A DNA stretch of 64,000 nucleotides from Quercus robur (lineage: Eukaryota; Streptophyta; Magnoliopsida; Fagales; Fagaceae), in NCBI RefSeq assembly GCF_932294415.1, contig NC_065545.1, positions 42,694,327-42,758,326 of the forward strand. Reading direction: 5' to 3'. Positions 48,060 through 59,800 of this stretch are shown one piece after another (within the stretch, counting starts at the first letter, position 1; every line of letters begins with the position of its first letter). Both the position numbers and the translations under genes were made by a program. Under the pieces are notes generated by a model. That model did no database searches and was not told the origin of the DNA. It saw only the letters and a program-made list of their open reading frames with translations.

Positions 48060-49101
48060 TGTACGTTTTTAAACCCCTTAACACAAGTTGTTTAACTTAG
48101 TTATTTAGCCAAGTAATTACTTAGATAAATTATTCAGTCCTAAGTTAACACAATAAAATTATATCATGTAAATAATGCGAAAATATAAAGAATACAACGA
48201 TATGATAACCCTGGAAAATCTAATCGATAAAAAATTTAGGGAAGATTTAACTTAACTATCCTTAAAGTAAAACAGATCCACTATGAAAGAATTGAAGTTT
48301 GTGTAATAAGACTTAGACCACTAAAATCTTATTACTACCTTAAATAGAAAACTTACTACCATGACCACGTGACAGTTCCGAGTCCACGGACTACTTTTTT
48401 CTTTGATCTACTGCAACCACAAGTTCTTCTACTTGTGACTTTGAGACTCCACTCGAAGGTTTCAGATCTTCTTTAAAGTTCTTTATGCAAAAACTAAAAA
48501 GATCAATAAGCTCTTGACATGAATCTTGATCTTGATAACTCTAAGTGTGTATGAAGGTAAACATCTCTAGATCTCACAAAAGATTCAACACACAACCATC
48601 AAAAAGTCTTTTAAAACGTAACTAAGGTTTTTTCTTTTATATTTGGAGTAAAACGCAAAACCCTACACGTTAAACGGGCTTAGGCTGAATTGGAAATTCT
48701 GCAGAAAAATAAATCTGCACGTGGTTCGATCGATCGAGTCTAATTTTCATTGATCGAGCCTTGCAGATTAAGTCCAATAATTTATGCAATCACTCGATTT
48801 TAATTTTACAAATAGACACACTTTGAGCAAGCCTAAACCTACACGTTAAACGGGCTTAGGCTGAATTGGAAATTCTGCAGAAAAATAAATCTGCACGGGG
48901 TTCGATCGATTGAGTCTAATTTTCATTGATCGAGCCTTGTAGATTAAGTCCAATAATTTATGCAATCACTCGATTTCAATTTTACAAATAGACACACTTT
49001 GAGTAAGCCTAAACCTAGACTCTATGTTTTGATCATGGTTTACCAACATTATACAAATTGAAGTTCTAATACATTAGTTCTTAAAGTCTTAGAACCTAAC
49101 A
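48060..49101 (-). repeat. 5' LTR with an internal 177-bp tandem duplication
   Basis: About 1042 bp, ending in TG at 48060 and CA at 49100-49101. The unit CCTACACGTTAAACGGGCTTAG occurs at about 48661 and again at about 48838, each running to GCAAGCCTAAACCT/GTAAGCCTAAACCT. The other LTR has only one copy of this segment, so the duplication arose here. Confidence 0.82.
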
Positions 49102-49106
49102 TTTCT

Positions 49107-50389
49107 TATTGAGAGTTCTCACACAAGAAGACAAAGATATGTTTAAATGTGTGATGGTTGCCGAATTGAATCATTACTCAATTTAATGGTCAATTGAACC
49201 TCTAGCTTTCGGGAAGTTCAATTTCAACATTTTCATGATCTGGAAATTTTAAAGGCAAGGGTTCCTTCAACTAAAAATTTCTCTCACAATTTACTCAACT
49301 GAATAAAATAGATCAATCTAATTAGAAATGCAGAAAATTGGAATTAAACAAATAAGTGATCATATATGATGAATTAATAATCCGATTACAACATTAAGGA
49401 TGCAAATATCAGCTTAGAAGTAAGACGCACATAAGTGCCTACTTCCAAGGAGAAATTGAATTACAATGATCTAGTGAGAAGATATTTTATGTATTTGACA
49501 TATACATCATATCTCTCACAATATCTATATATAACACAATTGTGAGATATATATGTTGTGAGAGATGATGCATGTGAGAGGTATGATACATATATTAAAT
49601 GTAGGAGATAATTATTATTTGATATAAACAAAAGAAGAAAAAGAAAAGAAGCTCAATAATCAACCTCTTTTGGACATAAGATGAATTCCATGAATGTTAC
49701 GGGTTGTGTATCCATCACTATGAGAGCAAGACTTAGATTCAATTTCTTAGCTCTGTTTGTTCATCCAAGTTGTATTTTAGGATATTCGGCGCCACTAGAA
49801 AATGTTAGTAAACAAAATGCGTTTTTTGAAGTTAACCAAAAAATAACCCAAAGAGATAGAAAATGTTTTCTGCTTTGGAGAAGTAGAAAACGTTTTTAGT
49901 CATTCTCTTACGCAAGCCCTTTACATTTTTTTATGCTACCAACACCAAACATCATCACCATCACTGCCACTGCCACCGCCCCCACCAAACTATCTCTGTT
50001 GTTGCCACTGATCTCATGCCTATGGCAAGCATCACCAAGGACCATTTAGCCATTACTCCCATCACCTCCCCCCACCCCCCTAAACCACCTCTACAATCTT
50101 TGTCTCTACTACGTTCGATCACCTCCGTCAGCACCACCTCTACCACCATTGAGTTTACATGTAAAAGTAATACTTTTCTGTGTGAATCAAATAATACAAA
50201 ATGTTCTCGGGATCATTTTAGTTGCAATCAAACATACAAAAAACAAGCCATTCTTTTGGAAAATGTTTTCCAATGAAAAATATGTCTTAAGGAAAACATT
50301 TTCCGCCTAATCAAATGTAGAGTTTCGTAGGTTAGATTTGCTAGGCTTGTCTTATGTCAATAGATGTACAGATGTAAGATAAAAATACC
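49107..50389. other. intergenic, no gene recognised
   Basis: AT-rich with a C/A-rich low-complexity block near 49945-50150. GAAAATGTTTTC-type words at about 49860 and 50255-50310 (GGAAAATGTTTTCC, GGAAAACATTTTCC) suggest the subterminal repeats of an unresolved DNA element at roughly 49790-50315. Confidence 0.4.
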
Positions 50390-51319
50390 CTACTTTTTCC
50401 TAGATCCACCCCAAAGTGATTGCCAAAAGACAGGCCAGTTCTTCTTAGCCTCATTCCAACCCAAGAGTGAACCTTCCCTCATTGGATCCCAACTAGAGGA
50501 TACAATCCCATAACTCACACCTAAGAGAGCAGATCCAAAGAAGAAGAATGACACAATGAAGGGTACCCATGTGGGTACATCAATCTTCAATCCAACTTTC
50601 AGATAGTAAAAGAATGGGAAGAACAAAAGCCCTATGAACAGTGGTATCCCCACTGAGAACCCCATCCTGCTCATCATTCTGTTGGTCACTACCTCTGGGA
50701 TCACGCCTTGATCAGGCTCTTCTTCCTCTTCCTCATCATCATCATCATCATCATCATCATCTTTGCTTGGCTTCTTGGTCTTCTTGGTTTTCCTTTGAGA
50801 GGGTCCAAAGCCTCTGGGACTCCTCAGTGTTGCAAAGAGTAGTGATGTTGGGTGAGTTTGGCTTGTTGGGGAAATTAAAAATTGGGTCTTTACATGTCTT
50901 TCCAAATAGAAAGTGATACTGGGGAGGGTACAAAGCTTGCGTTCAATCTGCAACACCAATAACATAACAACTTACCTTTTGAAAAAATTTATCAAACAAA
51001 CACATTATCATTATACCTGACCATAACTAAAGTGGTAATAAGAGTTCCTTTATGCTCCAGTTAGAAGTTTTATCTTTCATTGAATAATATTATAAGAAGA
51101 CCCAACTTCATTTTTTCAGTGAAAATATACAAGAACTAAAAGATTTCTAACATAGTCAGTAGTTGAAACTCATTTTATGTACCTAGGATAGGAATAATTA
51201 GCATTACAAATTTACAACTGACAGTTCTCTCAAAACAGAACATGATGTACCTTGTGAGCTGATGCTGAGTTTGAAGAGAGGGTGGAAGACCAGGAAGTTG
51301 CCCCGGTAATTACAGCCAT
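50390..51319 (-). CDS. PAM68: PAM68-like photosystem II assembly protein, chloroplastic
   Basis: Two exons on the minus strand, 51319-51251 (69 nt) and 50947-50390 (558 nt), join in phase 0 at AAG/GTACAT...CAG/ATT and give 208 aa. Residues 1 to about 60 are Ser/Thr-rich with few acids, as in a chloroplast transit peptide (MAVITGATSWSSTLSSN). After a basic patch (QRKTKKTKKPSK) comes a run DDDDDDDDDEEEEEE at about 86-100. The conserved PAM68 domain follows: EVVTNRMMSRMGFSVGIPLF, two membrane spans at about 118-138 and 150-171, and the tail SSWDPMREGSLLGWNEAKKN. PAM68 is a thylakoid protein needed early in photosystem II assembly. The first exon encodes transit peptide only. A GATA-rich motif (GATTAGATAATAGATACC near 51550) lies in the upstream region and may serve light control (inference). 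Confidence 0.93.
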
Positions 51320-51664
51320 ACGCCTGCCTCTCTATTTTGTATCTTTCTTGTACTCTTTTTTAAAGTCAAAATAAAACAGAAAAATTAGAGGAAAAGAATA
51401 TGGACAAGAAACCTTCAGCTGGAGGAAGAGAGAAAGAAGTTACAAGATTATTGAGCTCAATGAGATACTTCAAGTTTCATAGACTGCTCCTCTGAACTGA
51501 ATAGGCATACGAGAGAGTGAAGCCACAGAAAGAAAAGGATAAGTTTAGATTAGATAATAGATACCAGCCAATTTGTCGGATGGGGTCAAATATCGGCTGT
51601 TTTTATAAGTCATGATAAAAGTAAGGCACTAAGGCCAAATTATTTTTATTTCTTTATTTTTCTG
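51320..51664. promoter_or_regulatory. upstream region of the PAM68-like gene
   Basis: Leader and promoter of the minus-strand gene. The leader is pyrimidine-rich on the minus strand (TTCTTTCTCTCTTCCTCC). No convincing TATA box was chosen. Confidence 0.4.
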
Positions 51665-51683
51665 AGGCCAAATGATATGTATA

Positions 51684-51715
<32 letters not shown>

Positions 51716-51907
51716 CTTCTTTTTTTCTGAATGAAAAAGGGGGCTCCAGTGTAGGTTCATTGACTATACGCCACATAATGACAATGTGTTATACCACATG
51801 TACCATATAGGTCTTGTTGGGACAATTGCTTGAACCACTTATCTCTGAGTACTAGGACAAGAACTCCTACCATCAAGCCACACCCCGTGTGGTAGGCCAA
51901 ATGATAT
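51665..51907 (-). mobile_element. SINE, 215 bp, minus strand, exact 14-bp target duplication
   Basis: AGGCCAAATGATAT flanks it at 51665-51678 and 51894-51907. On the minus strand from 51893 it shows a tRNA-like A box (GTGGCTTGATGGTAGGAG) and a B-box-like AGTGGTTCAAGC about 40 bp later. It ends in the poly(A) that appears as T-runs at 51700-51728, preceded by an (AT)n stretch. This is a different family from the SINEs at 0.9 and 4.3 kb. It lies about 0.35 kb upstream of the PAM68 start codon. Confidence 0.78.
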
Positions 51908-52830
51908 TTTCATACTTGAATAATTTGATTCATGAATAAATTTTTTTTCATTTTTGTTCATATATTATATTAAAATATGTCAATATGCTCCATTTGTTAA
52001 AACACCGTGAACAATTGTACAAAAATTGATGGCATAGCTTTAAGGGAAGACTTTGATTTTTTTTTTTTTTTTTTTAGAAAAGGTATATTTACAAATTGAT
52101 GATCGGTTATCAAAATGAAGCAAGCGCCAAGCTAAGCATCGATGAACTTTGATCCTTGTCGAGTCCAAATGCCCATAGTTATAACCATAAATACAACAAT
52201 ATACTAACAATTGCATTGTTGTATCAAATAGGGTAAGAGTATTCACATCCAATTTTTTTAAATGGAGTTTTTCTATTACAGGGAAAACTATAGCTAAAAA
52301 GCATACTACATTCGGTTGTATATTTTGCAAAATTTATATAAACTTGTCCACTTTAGCTTGTCTATCTTATTAAAAAAATTGTTTCGGTGGCAACAATGAC
52401 GCTAAGTTTAGCCTTGAGGTGGTGGTGGTGGTGCTAGGGTTGAATTTTTTTTAAACAGTAGATGGGTTGATCTAAGAGAAAAGAAAAAAGATTAAAATTT
52501 TTTAATATTTAATATGATGTATCGTAAGTTGGAGAATGTGATTTAGGTTGGGGTTGCATTTTTAAGTTGTTTATGTAAAGTAGAAAAAGTAACATTATGG
52601 TGCTCTAAAATTTTATTTTTATTCGCAAAACTGAATAGGAGAGCTCTAATCCATCAATAAAAATACACACTAACAAAATGTGTTATCAAATAGTCTTCTT
52701 TCCACCCTCATATTACTCAATTTTGGTACAACCGCTGTAAGATTGAATTTTATCAACCATCTTATTGGCTTTATTCTGCACCAAATTTGCTTGTATTTTA
52801 GCAATTAGTAACCCTGTATTTAGGTGAGAA
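51908..52830. other. intergenic, no gene recognised
   Basis: AT-rich with a T19 run near 52057 and a short (GGT)n near 52418-52432. No domain is recognised in the short open frames. Confidence 0.5.
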
Positions 52831-52844
52831 TCATGTAAGGGTAG

Positions 52845-53815
52845 TGTGTGAAAGAGTGTGAAGAAATGCTCAAGATTGTGCAAAGAAGCAGGGGCTCGCA
52901 ACTGGATCTCGCAAGTGGCTCGCGGCTTGCAAGCTGCTAGATAGTTGCACACGTACCAAGCATGCCAGAAGCTGAAAAGTCGCGCCAGCTGTTGCGCTAC
53001 AGGACAAAAGTCCCAGGCTGGCCAGGCCGTTAGCTCGCAGCTTGAACTCGCGACTCAACCCAGTCGCAAGGTCAAGTCGCCAGAATACTCTGTTTGGGAA
53101 AAACTGACTTTTCACATTCCTTCTCACCCTACTATATATATATACCCTTATACTCGCGATTTTGTGAGGGCTTCCAGAGAGAATTTTGATAGAGAAACCC
53201 TAGAGAAAAATAAGATTGATTCATCCACAATCTTCATATAGAGATTCTTCAAATTCCTCTACTCTCTTCCTTTCCATTGTCAAATCCTTGAGAGGTACAT
53301 TATCAAAATCTTTTCTCACCTTACCCATATCTGTGAGGAGGTCATTTGGTGTTTAGGAAGCAGTTAAGAAGGGACCAATTTCATATTGGTAGATGCTATG
53401 GTCAAGTAACAGAATCCGGCAAGTTAAAAAAGAAATAGGTTCAGTGTAACCTCGTTGGAGTAGGAGCTTGGAGGGCTTAGGTACATTGGATAGATTAGGC
53501 TTGGAGGGTCTTCTGCTATTCATGTATCCCAACTACATTCTTTAGTGGATTGTTTACCGCTTGGAGGGCGGCGGAGAGGTTTTACGTCAAGGGCTTCGGT
53601 TTCCTCTTCGATAACACATCGAGTGTTGTCCTTGTGTTTTCATCTCTCTTTCCTTAATCTTTTCCATTTAATTTCTGCTGTGGTTGTGATTTTATTTGAT
53701 TTAGATTGTTTATCAATTCTGTATTAAGCTTATGTTCATTTTCCGTACATTAATTGTTTGATATTAAGCTTGAATTGGTATTTTATAAATTGAGAGTTTA
53801 AACGTTCAAGGTATT
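52845..53815 (+). mobile_element. LTR-like block of an LTR retrotransposon (probable)
   Basis: A GC-richer stretch with repeated CTCGC/CGCGA words (CTCGCAACTGG, TGGCTCGCGGC, CTCGCGACTC). It is followed by a TATA-like ACTATATATATATACCC at 53130-53146 and a leader-like GAGAGAATTTTGATAGAGAAACCC. It then runs into GTTTAAACGTTCAAGG. The layout (U3-like, TATA, R-like) fits a solo or fragmentary LTR. No paired LTR or gag/pol is in reach, and an unknown non-coding transcript is the alternative. Confidence 0.42.
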
Positions 53816-54079
53816 TTATACACTTACTGAAATTTCAACCACTTTACCAACAATGCCCTTTAACTCTCATAAAACTTCATTATTTATACATCTTAATTGT
53901 AAATGCTTTTATAACATAGTCAAAATTTACAAATGGAACAATTATGATTATTAACAATTATCCATGAGACTTAAGCAGTGAGGACATAAGAATATATTCT
54001 CCTCCTATCCGTAGTTATTATAATAGTAATAGTAGTGTTCAACCACTTAAAAAAATGTCCAACAAGATCAAAGATAATT

Positions 54080-55630
54080 AGGGAATGTCCTAATCAATGA
54101 CGCATTATTAGCAAAACAAGCATGGAGGTTATTGCATAATAAAAACTCTCTGTTTTATCGAGTTTTCAAATCAAAGTTTTTTCCACATAGCTCCATAATG
54201 GAGGCTTCGGACTCAAATTCAGGCTCCCATGCTTGGCACAACATCTTAAGGGGTCGTGATGTACTCATGAGAGGATTAAGGTGGAGAGTGGGGTGCGGAG
54301 AATCAATCGGAGTTTGGAATGATGCATGGCTACCGTCCCTAGAATAGCCACGGATATTATCCTCTCCTATTGTTGGCTTTGAAGATATTCATGTGTGTGA
54401 CCTCATCGATCCAGCTTCAAGGCAATGGGATTTGGCTTTGCTACAAGGTCTGTTCAACGCCCAAGAGTTAGAAATAATATCAAGCATCCCCTTATGCAGC
54501 AACCACGTTGAGGACAAGCTTGTTTGGCCATATACACCTTCAGGTATGTACACAGTTAAGTCTAGATATCGTTTTCTCACCAAAGAAAATTTTGTTCAGC
54601 CAACTACTGTAAATCAGAACCATGGTGGAGGAGTTTGGAAACTTATTTGGGGATTAAATGCCCCAAACAAAGTGAAGAACTTCCTATGGCGGTCTTGTAA
54701 AGAAGCACTCCCTGTCAAGAAAAATTTAAAGAGATGAAAAATCATCCAAGATGACAGTTGTGACCACTGCAAGTTGCAAGCCGAGAGTGCATTGCATGCT
54801 CTATGGGAATGCTCAGAGATCTCAGCGGTTTGGGATTCATTTCCGGAGTTGAAGTCTCATCAGAATCAGCGTTTTTTATCAGTTACAGACCTCATAATCC
54901 ATGCACATGAAAAGAACAATAACTTGAACTTGATGGCAACCATCCTATGGACAGTGTGGCATAGACGGAATCAGATAAGAACTTTAAACAATGACTACCC
55001 GATCACCCAAGTGGTCCAAAATGCCAAGCAAACCCTTCAGGACTTCCACAACGCTAACATGGTACAAGCAGCTCAAGTACCTATTAGTGCTCGTCCTCGG
55101 GTCAGATGGAAGCCACCACCTGAAGCTTCTCTTAAGGTTAATTTCGACAGTGCAACGTTCAAGGATATCGGGAAGGCAGGTCCAGGTGCTGTGATTTGAA
55201 ACTCATCTGGACAGGTTCTAGCATCCCTATCTGAGCAGGTTCCTCTCCCACACACATCAGATATCGTCGAAGCCTTGGCAGCGGCACAAGCCATTTCCTT
55301 TGCACTTGAACTTGGCTTCTCATCCTTTATCCTTGAAGGAGACTCAGAGGTAGTGATACAGAGCCTCAAGAGCGACGAAGCAACACTCTCCCCTTTTGGC
55401 CACATTCTAAACTTGGCCAAACAAAAAACAGAGACCAGTTGCTGCATTTCCTTCTCTCACGTTCGTAGGCTCGGTAATTCTGTTGCTCACAACCTAGCAA
55501 AACATGCTAGACACGTTTGAGATTTTTCAGTGTGGATGAAGGATATTCCTTCACACCTTTTATTTATACTTGCAGCTAATTTCGACTAATTTTTTAATGA
55601 AAATTCAAGTTATTCCTTCTAAAAAAAAAT
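54080..55630 (+). pseudogene. 5'-truncated LINE: zf-RVT and RNase H portion
   Basis: One continuous frame, broken only by stops, reads NDALLAKQAWRLLHNKNSLF, then W-rich LINE linker (RWRVGCGESIGVWNDAWLP). The zinc-binding RT-tail follows (GGGVWKLIWGLNAPNKVKNF, CDHCKLQAESALHALWEC) and then a plant-type RNase H (VNFDSATFKDIGKAGPGAVI, ILEGDSEVVIQSLKSD, HVRRLGNSVAHNLAKHA). Stops are TAG at 54345, TGA at 54735 and TGA at 55197, and no frameshift is evident. The reverse transcriptase and endonuclease are missing. The 3' UTR ends in A9 at about 55621-55630. Confidence 0.9.
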
Positions 55631-56875
55631 CTGTTAAGAACGTAACTCCACTGTGTGGAGTTCCTAAATTTTCTCCCATTCATTAAATTTAGCCACGTTA
55701 TCAACATCTAAAGAAAAGTGTTATTTATTGAAACTATTAATGATGTGGAAAAATATCCCATCCACTCATTTGAAAATGAGAAGGATTTTAACATTTTTAT
55801 GGTAAAATTACCTTAAGAACTCTAGAGGATTTTAATCCAAGAACATTCAACATCATTTTTTAAACTTGATTGATTATTTAAATGCCTAGCCATTGCGCCA
55901 AACAGTTGGGATTAATGGAAAGACAATACTAAAAATCATGTCTTCATCTATCAATTCACTAATACTTAATCACAATCTTTGTTTGCCTTTCAGTATAAAT
56001 AAGAGAACAAATAAAAAAAAATTTAAAAGTAAAAGTTAAATAATAGATGAATTTTTAAGCTTATACAATCTTTTTTTTTTTTTTTTTTTTTTTGAGAATC
56101 CAAAACTGAAGCATTTCATTAAGGAAAAATTGCAAGAAAAAAACAATCTGTCAGAAAAATAAGGATCAAGCCTTGTGACCCACAACACAACCTAACACTT
56201 GTTTCAGTGAGTTGGGTTCGGGTTAACTTGTTTCTTATCAGTCCATAAATCCCTACCCATGTCAATATTTTTATTTTCTCTTTGGGTTCGGGTCCAAAAC
56301 CCAATTTTAATAGGTATAATTTTTTAGTTGCCAGACAAGCTACTGTCTACCAACAACCTCAAGAGTTGAAATCGCTAAGGCAGAAAGAAACAAATTAATC
56401 AAGTTCATTTCTTCCAGCAAAATTTTGTAGAGAATTTAAGCATGCAATTCACGCTAATTCAAGGAATATTTACAATGTTCATAATTGATAATTTGACTCT
56501 CCTCAATCCCAGAATATCGTATACAGAATCATAGCTGTAAGGCCAGAATATAGGCTTAAAATGTACGTTCTTATGTTGCACGTCATTGACTGCCACTTCT
56601 CTGAAATGCATGTACCCCAGGGGGCTATCCAACACGGTGGGAAGCTTTTTTTTTTTTTTTTTAATAGCTTTTATCCTTTGGCAAACCAAAGAATGTTAGA
56701 TAGGTGAAAGTTTCTCTAGATGCAGTAAGCATCACCAACTCCCATTTTTTAGCTTAAAATCTAAAGAAAAGATTGATATGGTGGATTCCAGTTTGGATCA
56801 GACGAGACATCACATTTTCTGGTTAACATTTTAAGATCGTACCCTCATAGATACCAAAACATCTGCCAAGCACGT
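55631..56875. other. spacer and 3' flank of the ZNF830-like gene
   Basis: No gene is recognised. A T22-24 run near 56071-56093 precedes CATTTCATTAAGG, another possible minus-strand retroposon end. The stretch next to 56876 is presumably the 3' UTR of the minus-strand gene. Confidence 0.45.
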
Positions 56876-59800
56876 TCACAAGTGTTGGGCTCTCCAATCA
56901 ACGGCAAAATTCTCATCACTGTCATCCTCACTGGATGATTCTTCATGGATGGACTCCTTGGCAACACCATCAGAAGCTTTTCTACGTTTGACAGACCTGG
57001 CAACCTGCAGTTCCAATTTCTTCTTCTTCAACATTTCCACTTTCTCCCAATAGGTTCTGCAAAAAGGGAAATGGAATGAAGAGTATTGGCAAAGAGGATT
57101 GGAGAAACAGGATGTGAAAATTTAACCAACAATCACACAGCTGAACTTACTTCTGCTCGACAGATTCAGCCTCTTCTATCGTTTCAGCAGCATCAATCTG
57201 CAATTACAATTGAAACAACAGGAAAATGGTTTTAAGTTTGTAGTGAGGTTAGATCACATGGAAAACTAGAATGCAGAAATGAACAGATTGATTATATTTT
57301 AACCCTCACCTCCTCTTCCTCAAAACGGTCATCCACCTCCTGCAAGTCCTCTTGAATCAACTTTTCGAATTCCTTGTACTCATCTCTAACAACAACCAAA
57401 CAAATTTTCAAAGTAATGGTGTGTTCCATGTCATTAAAGAAAAAATAGGAAGTAATAAAAAATCATTTGACTTCTGCTCTAAATTTATTGATGAAAACCT
57501 CCATTGAGGTTTACAAATATAGCACCAAACTACAAATACGGCAATAGTCAGACCTCAGACAAATAGTCTTCTTTCCTGTGGTAGCTCATTTGCTAAGCTT
57601 ATTGCACAAATTAACTTTAAGCATCGCCACACAATATGCACATTAGATAACTGAGTTATCAATGCAGGCAGTTTTGATATCAAATTAAGAATATTTTCGA
57701 TATCAATACTACTATAGATATTGAAGAACCATACAACTGAAAGTCCACTTCTTCTGTTTGTGGAACGCAGCAGCATTGGATAAGATTTAACCATAGAAGA
57801 TCTCATAAACAGGAGGTGAACTACCCTGATTTGTACTCCAGCAAGTCCATGTATTTATAATTCACTATGCAATTTTATATGGATGTTCACTTGGTGATTT
57901 ACATATGTTCTAAAACATATTTGATCTGACTATTTACATAAATTCCTTGATCAACAGCTACTAAACGAGACAGTTCCTTGTAATATTAAACGCCAATTTA
58001 AGTCAACAAAGCAGCAGAAACCATGAAGAAAATGATGATATTTATCAGCCATACTAGTTACAGGACAAGAAAAGGGGCAAAAAAAATTGATGAAGTCATA
58101 AGGGCCCCAAGTAATTATTTCCCAAAAATAACATCAAAGGCAACCGCTGAAAAGACCTCTTTGCATTACAGAACTTTTCTTAATACAACTGTGTAAACTC
58201 GGTTGCAATTTGATGGAGAACCAATATTTAGAGCAGATAAAATAAAACAAAGGGAAAAAATTACAATTATATTAACATTTGACGTGAATATAAGAGAGCA
58301 TGAAGATGCAGAGATAACACAAATGTAGGAACTTACTTGATGTCTGGCTTAACAGGCTTTATGCCACGTGCACGCAAGTCAGCATCCTTGTTATCAAAGA
58401 AGCCTTCAGGTAGAGCTCCCTTTGCTTGATTGATTTTAGAACCAGCAATCTCTTCTGACTTTGATGTACGCTCCCCAGCAGGCTGGATATTTATTGCCTT
58501 TCCAGCATTACCACTAGGCAGTCTATCTATTTCACTCACCAAGTTTAAAGAACTCCTCTCCTCTGGTAGAGCAGAAGCCCCAGTCTTTTTGTATAAATCA
58601 GTCTCCACTGACTTGAGAGAATCCTTTCCTAATAGTACATTAATAAGTAAATAGAATCCCTTCCTATAAGTAAATAATCACAATTCACAAACAAGTTGAA
58701 CTAGGGAATTAAATAAATAGATGCCTATTTTGGTACCTAAAATATACAAGAAGTTTGGTCCCTAAATTAAAAAGTTTAAACCAAGTCTATATCATATTCA
58801 AAAGGGTTGATTACACTTTACCAACTAATGGTTTGGGTCAAGTTCGAGTTGCCAGCTTATGCATATAAAGTTGCACATTACCCACCTAAGGTCACATCCT
58901 TTAATGTTTTTTCAGGCCCAAATTGTTAAAATTTGTATGTGCAAAATCACATGCCTTTAAAAGAACTACCAGAAAATACAATAGCAAACTCATTAAAATC
59001 TGAATGCATTAAACTTCCAAACCAAGAGCTAATACAATTAGACCTCAAGAGAGTTGAGCATATTAAACCACAGATTGAATACTCTAACTAGATACAAACC
59101 ACTAATGGAAAGTGTAATTTCCCCTAGTTTAAAAAAAAAAAAATCCAATTAATTCCTTTCATCCCTATCTGTTTAGAAACCACGATAGTTCCCATCAAAA
59201 AAAGAAAACATGACAGAAACAGCAGACTATTTTTGGCTATTCAATTCAACAAAGTAAGAATACCATCTTTGTATTCTATTCCCTTCCCCCCCCCCCCCCC
59301 CCCCTTCCTCCCCAACTCCACCCCACCCCCCTTCTCTCTCCCCCTTTTTAGTATTAAAATAAGAGAGAGAGAGAGAGAAAAAACTCTAACTCATACTTAG
59401 ATGATCCCCTATTGCTCTAACAAGGGGTGAAGGACGTGACATTTGAGCTAGAGCTCATTAGCAGGCATTGAGTCCTTGTTAACTCAAACTGATTATCAAT
59501 TTGGATTTTGGAGAACAAAGGTTTGACACAGGAATCAGTGCTAAAGAGTACATGAAAATGGCATCAATGGAGGTTTCATGAGACAGGAGTGTCCAAAGCT
59601 TCAGCCAGCCCAATCTAATTCAAAAACCAAGCCAAGATGATTTTGAAATCCAGCAAATAAGGCCAATTATTTTGAATGAATTTTCCCTCCAATTCAGAAA
59701 ACTAATTAATTATTTTGTCCAAGAAACCAAATAGCATTTAATTAAGGTTTTCTAGGAAATATTACAACCATTATGTTTTTTTTTTTGATAGGTAATAGAA

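Larger units (their letters stand above)
41841..49101 (-). mobile_element. Copia-type LTR retrotransposon without pol
   Basis: The element runs on the minus strand. It is bounded by TG...CA ends and by an exact 5-bp target duplication TTTCT (41836-41840 and 49102-49106). In element order it has a 5' LTR (49101-48060), a tRNA-iMet primer site, a broken gag (48001-46173), about 2 kb of AT-rich non-coding DNA and a broken second ORF (44113-43041). Purine-rich tracts follow, then a partial 3' LTR (about 42587-41841). I see no protease, integrase, reverse transcriptase or RNase H motif, so it is non-autonomous, like described gag-only (TR-GAG) elements but with an additional ORF. It inserted about 0.6 kb downstream of the BRX-like stop codon. 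Confidence 0.85.

Noticed and set aside
49945-50276. Open frame rich in Thr/Pro/Ser
   Set aside because: Low-complexity CCA/CAC-rich DNA that is open on both strands, with no family and no splice context.
53545-53727. 60-codon frame inside the 53 kb block
   Set aside because: Lies in an LTR-like region, with no domain.
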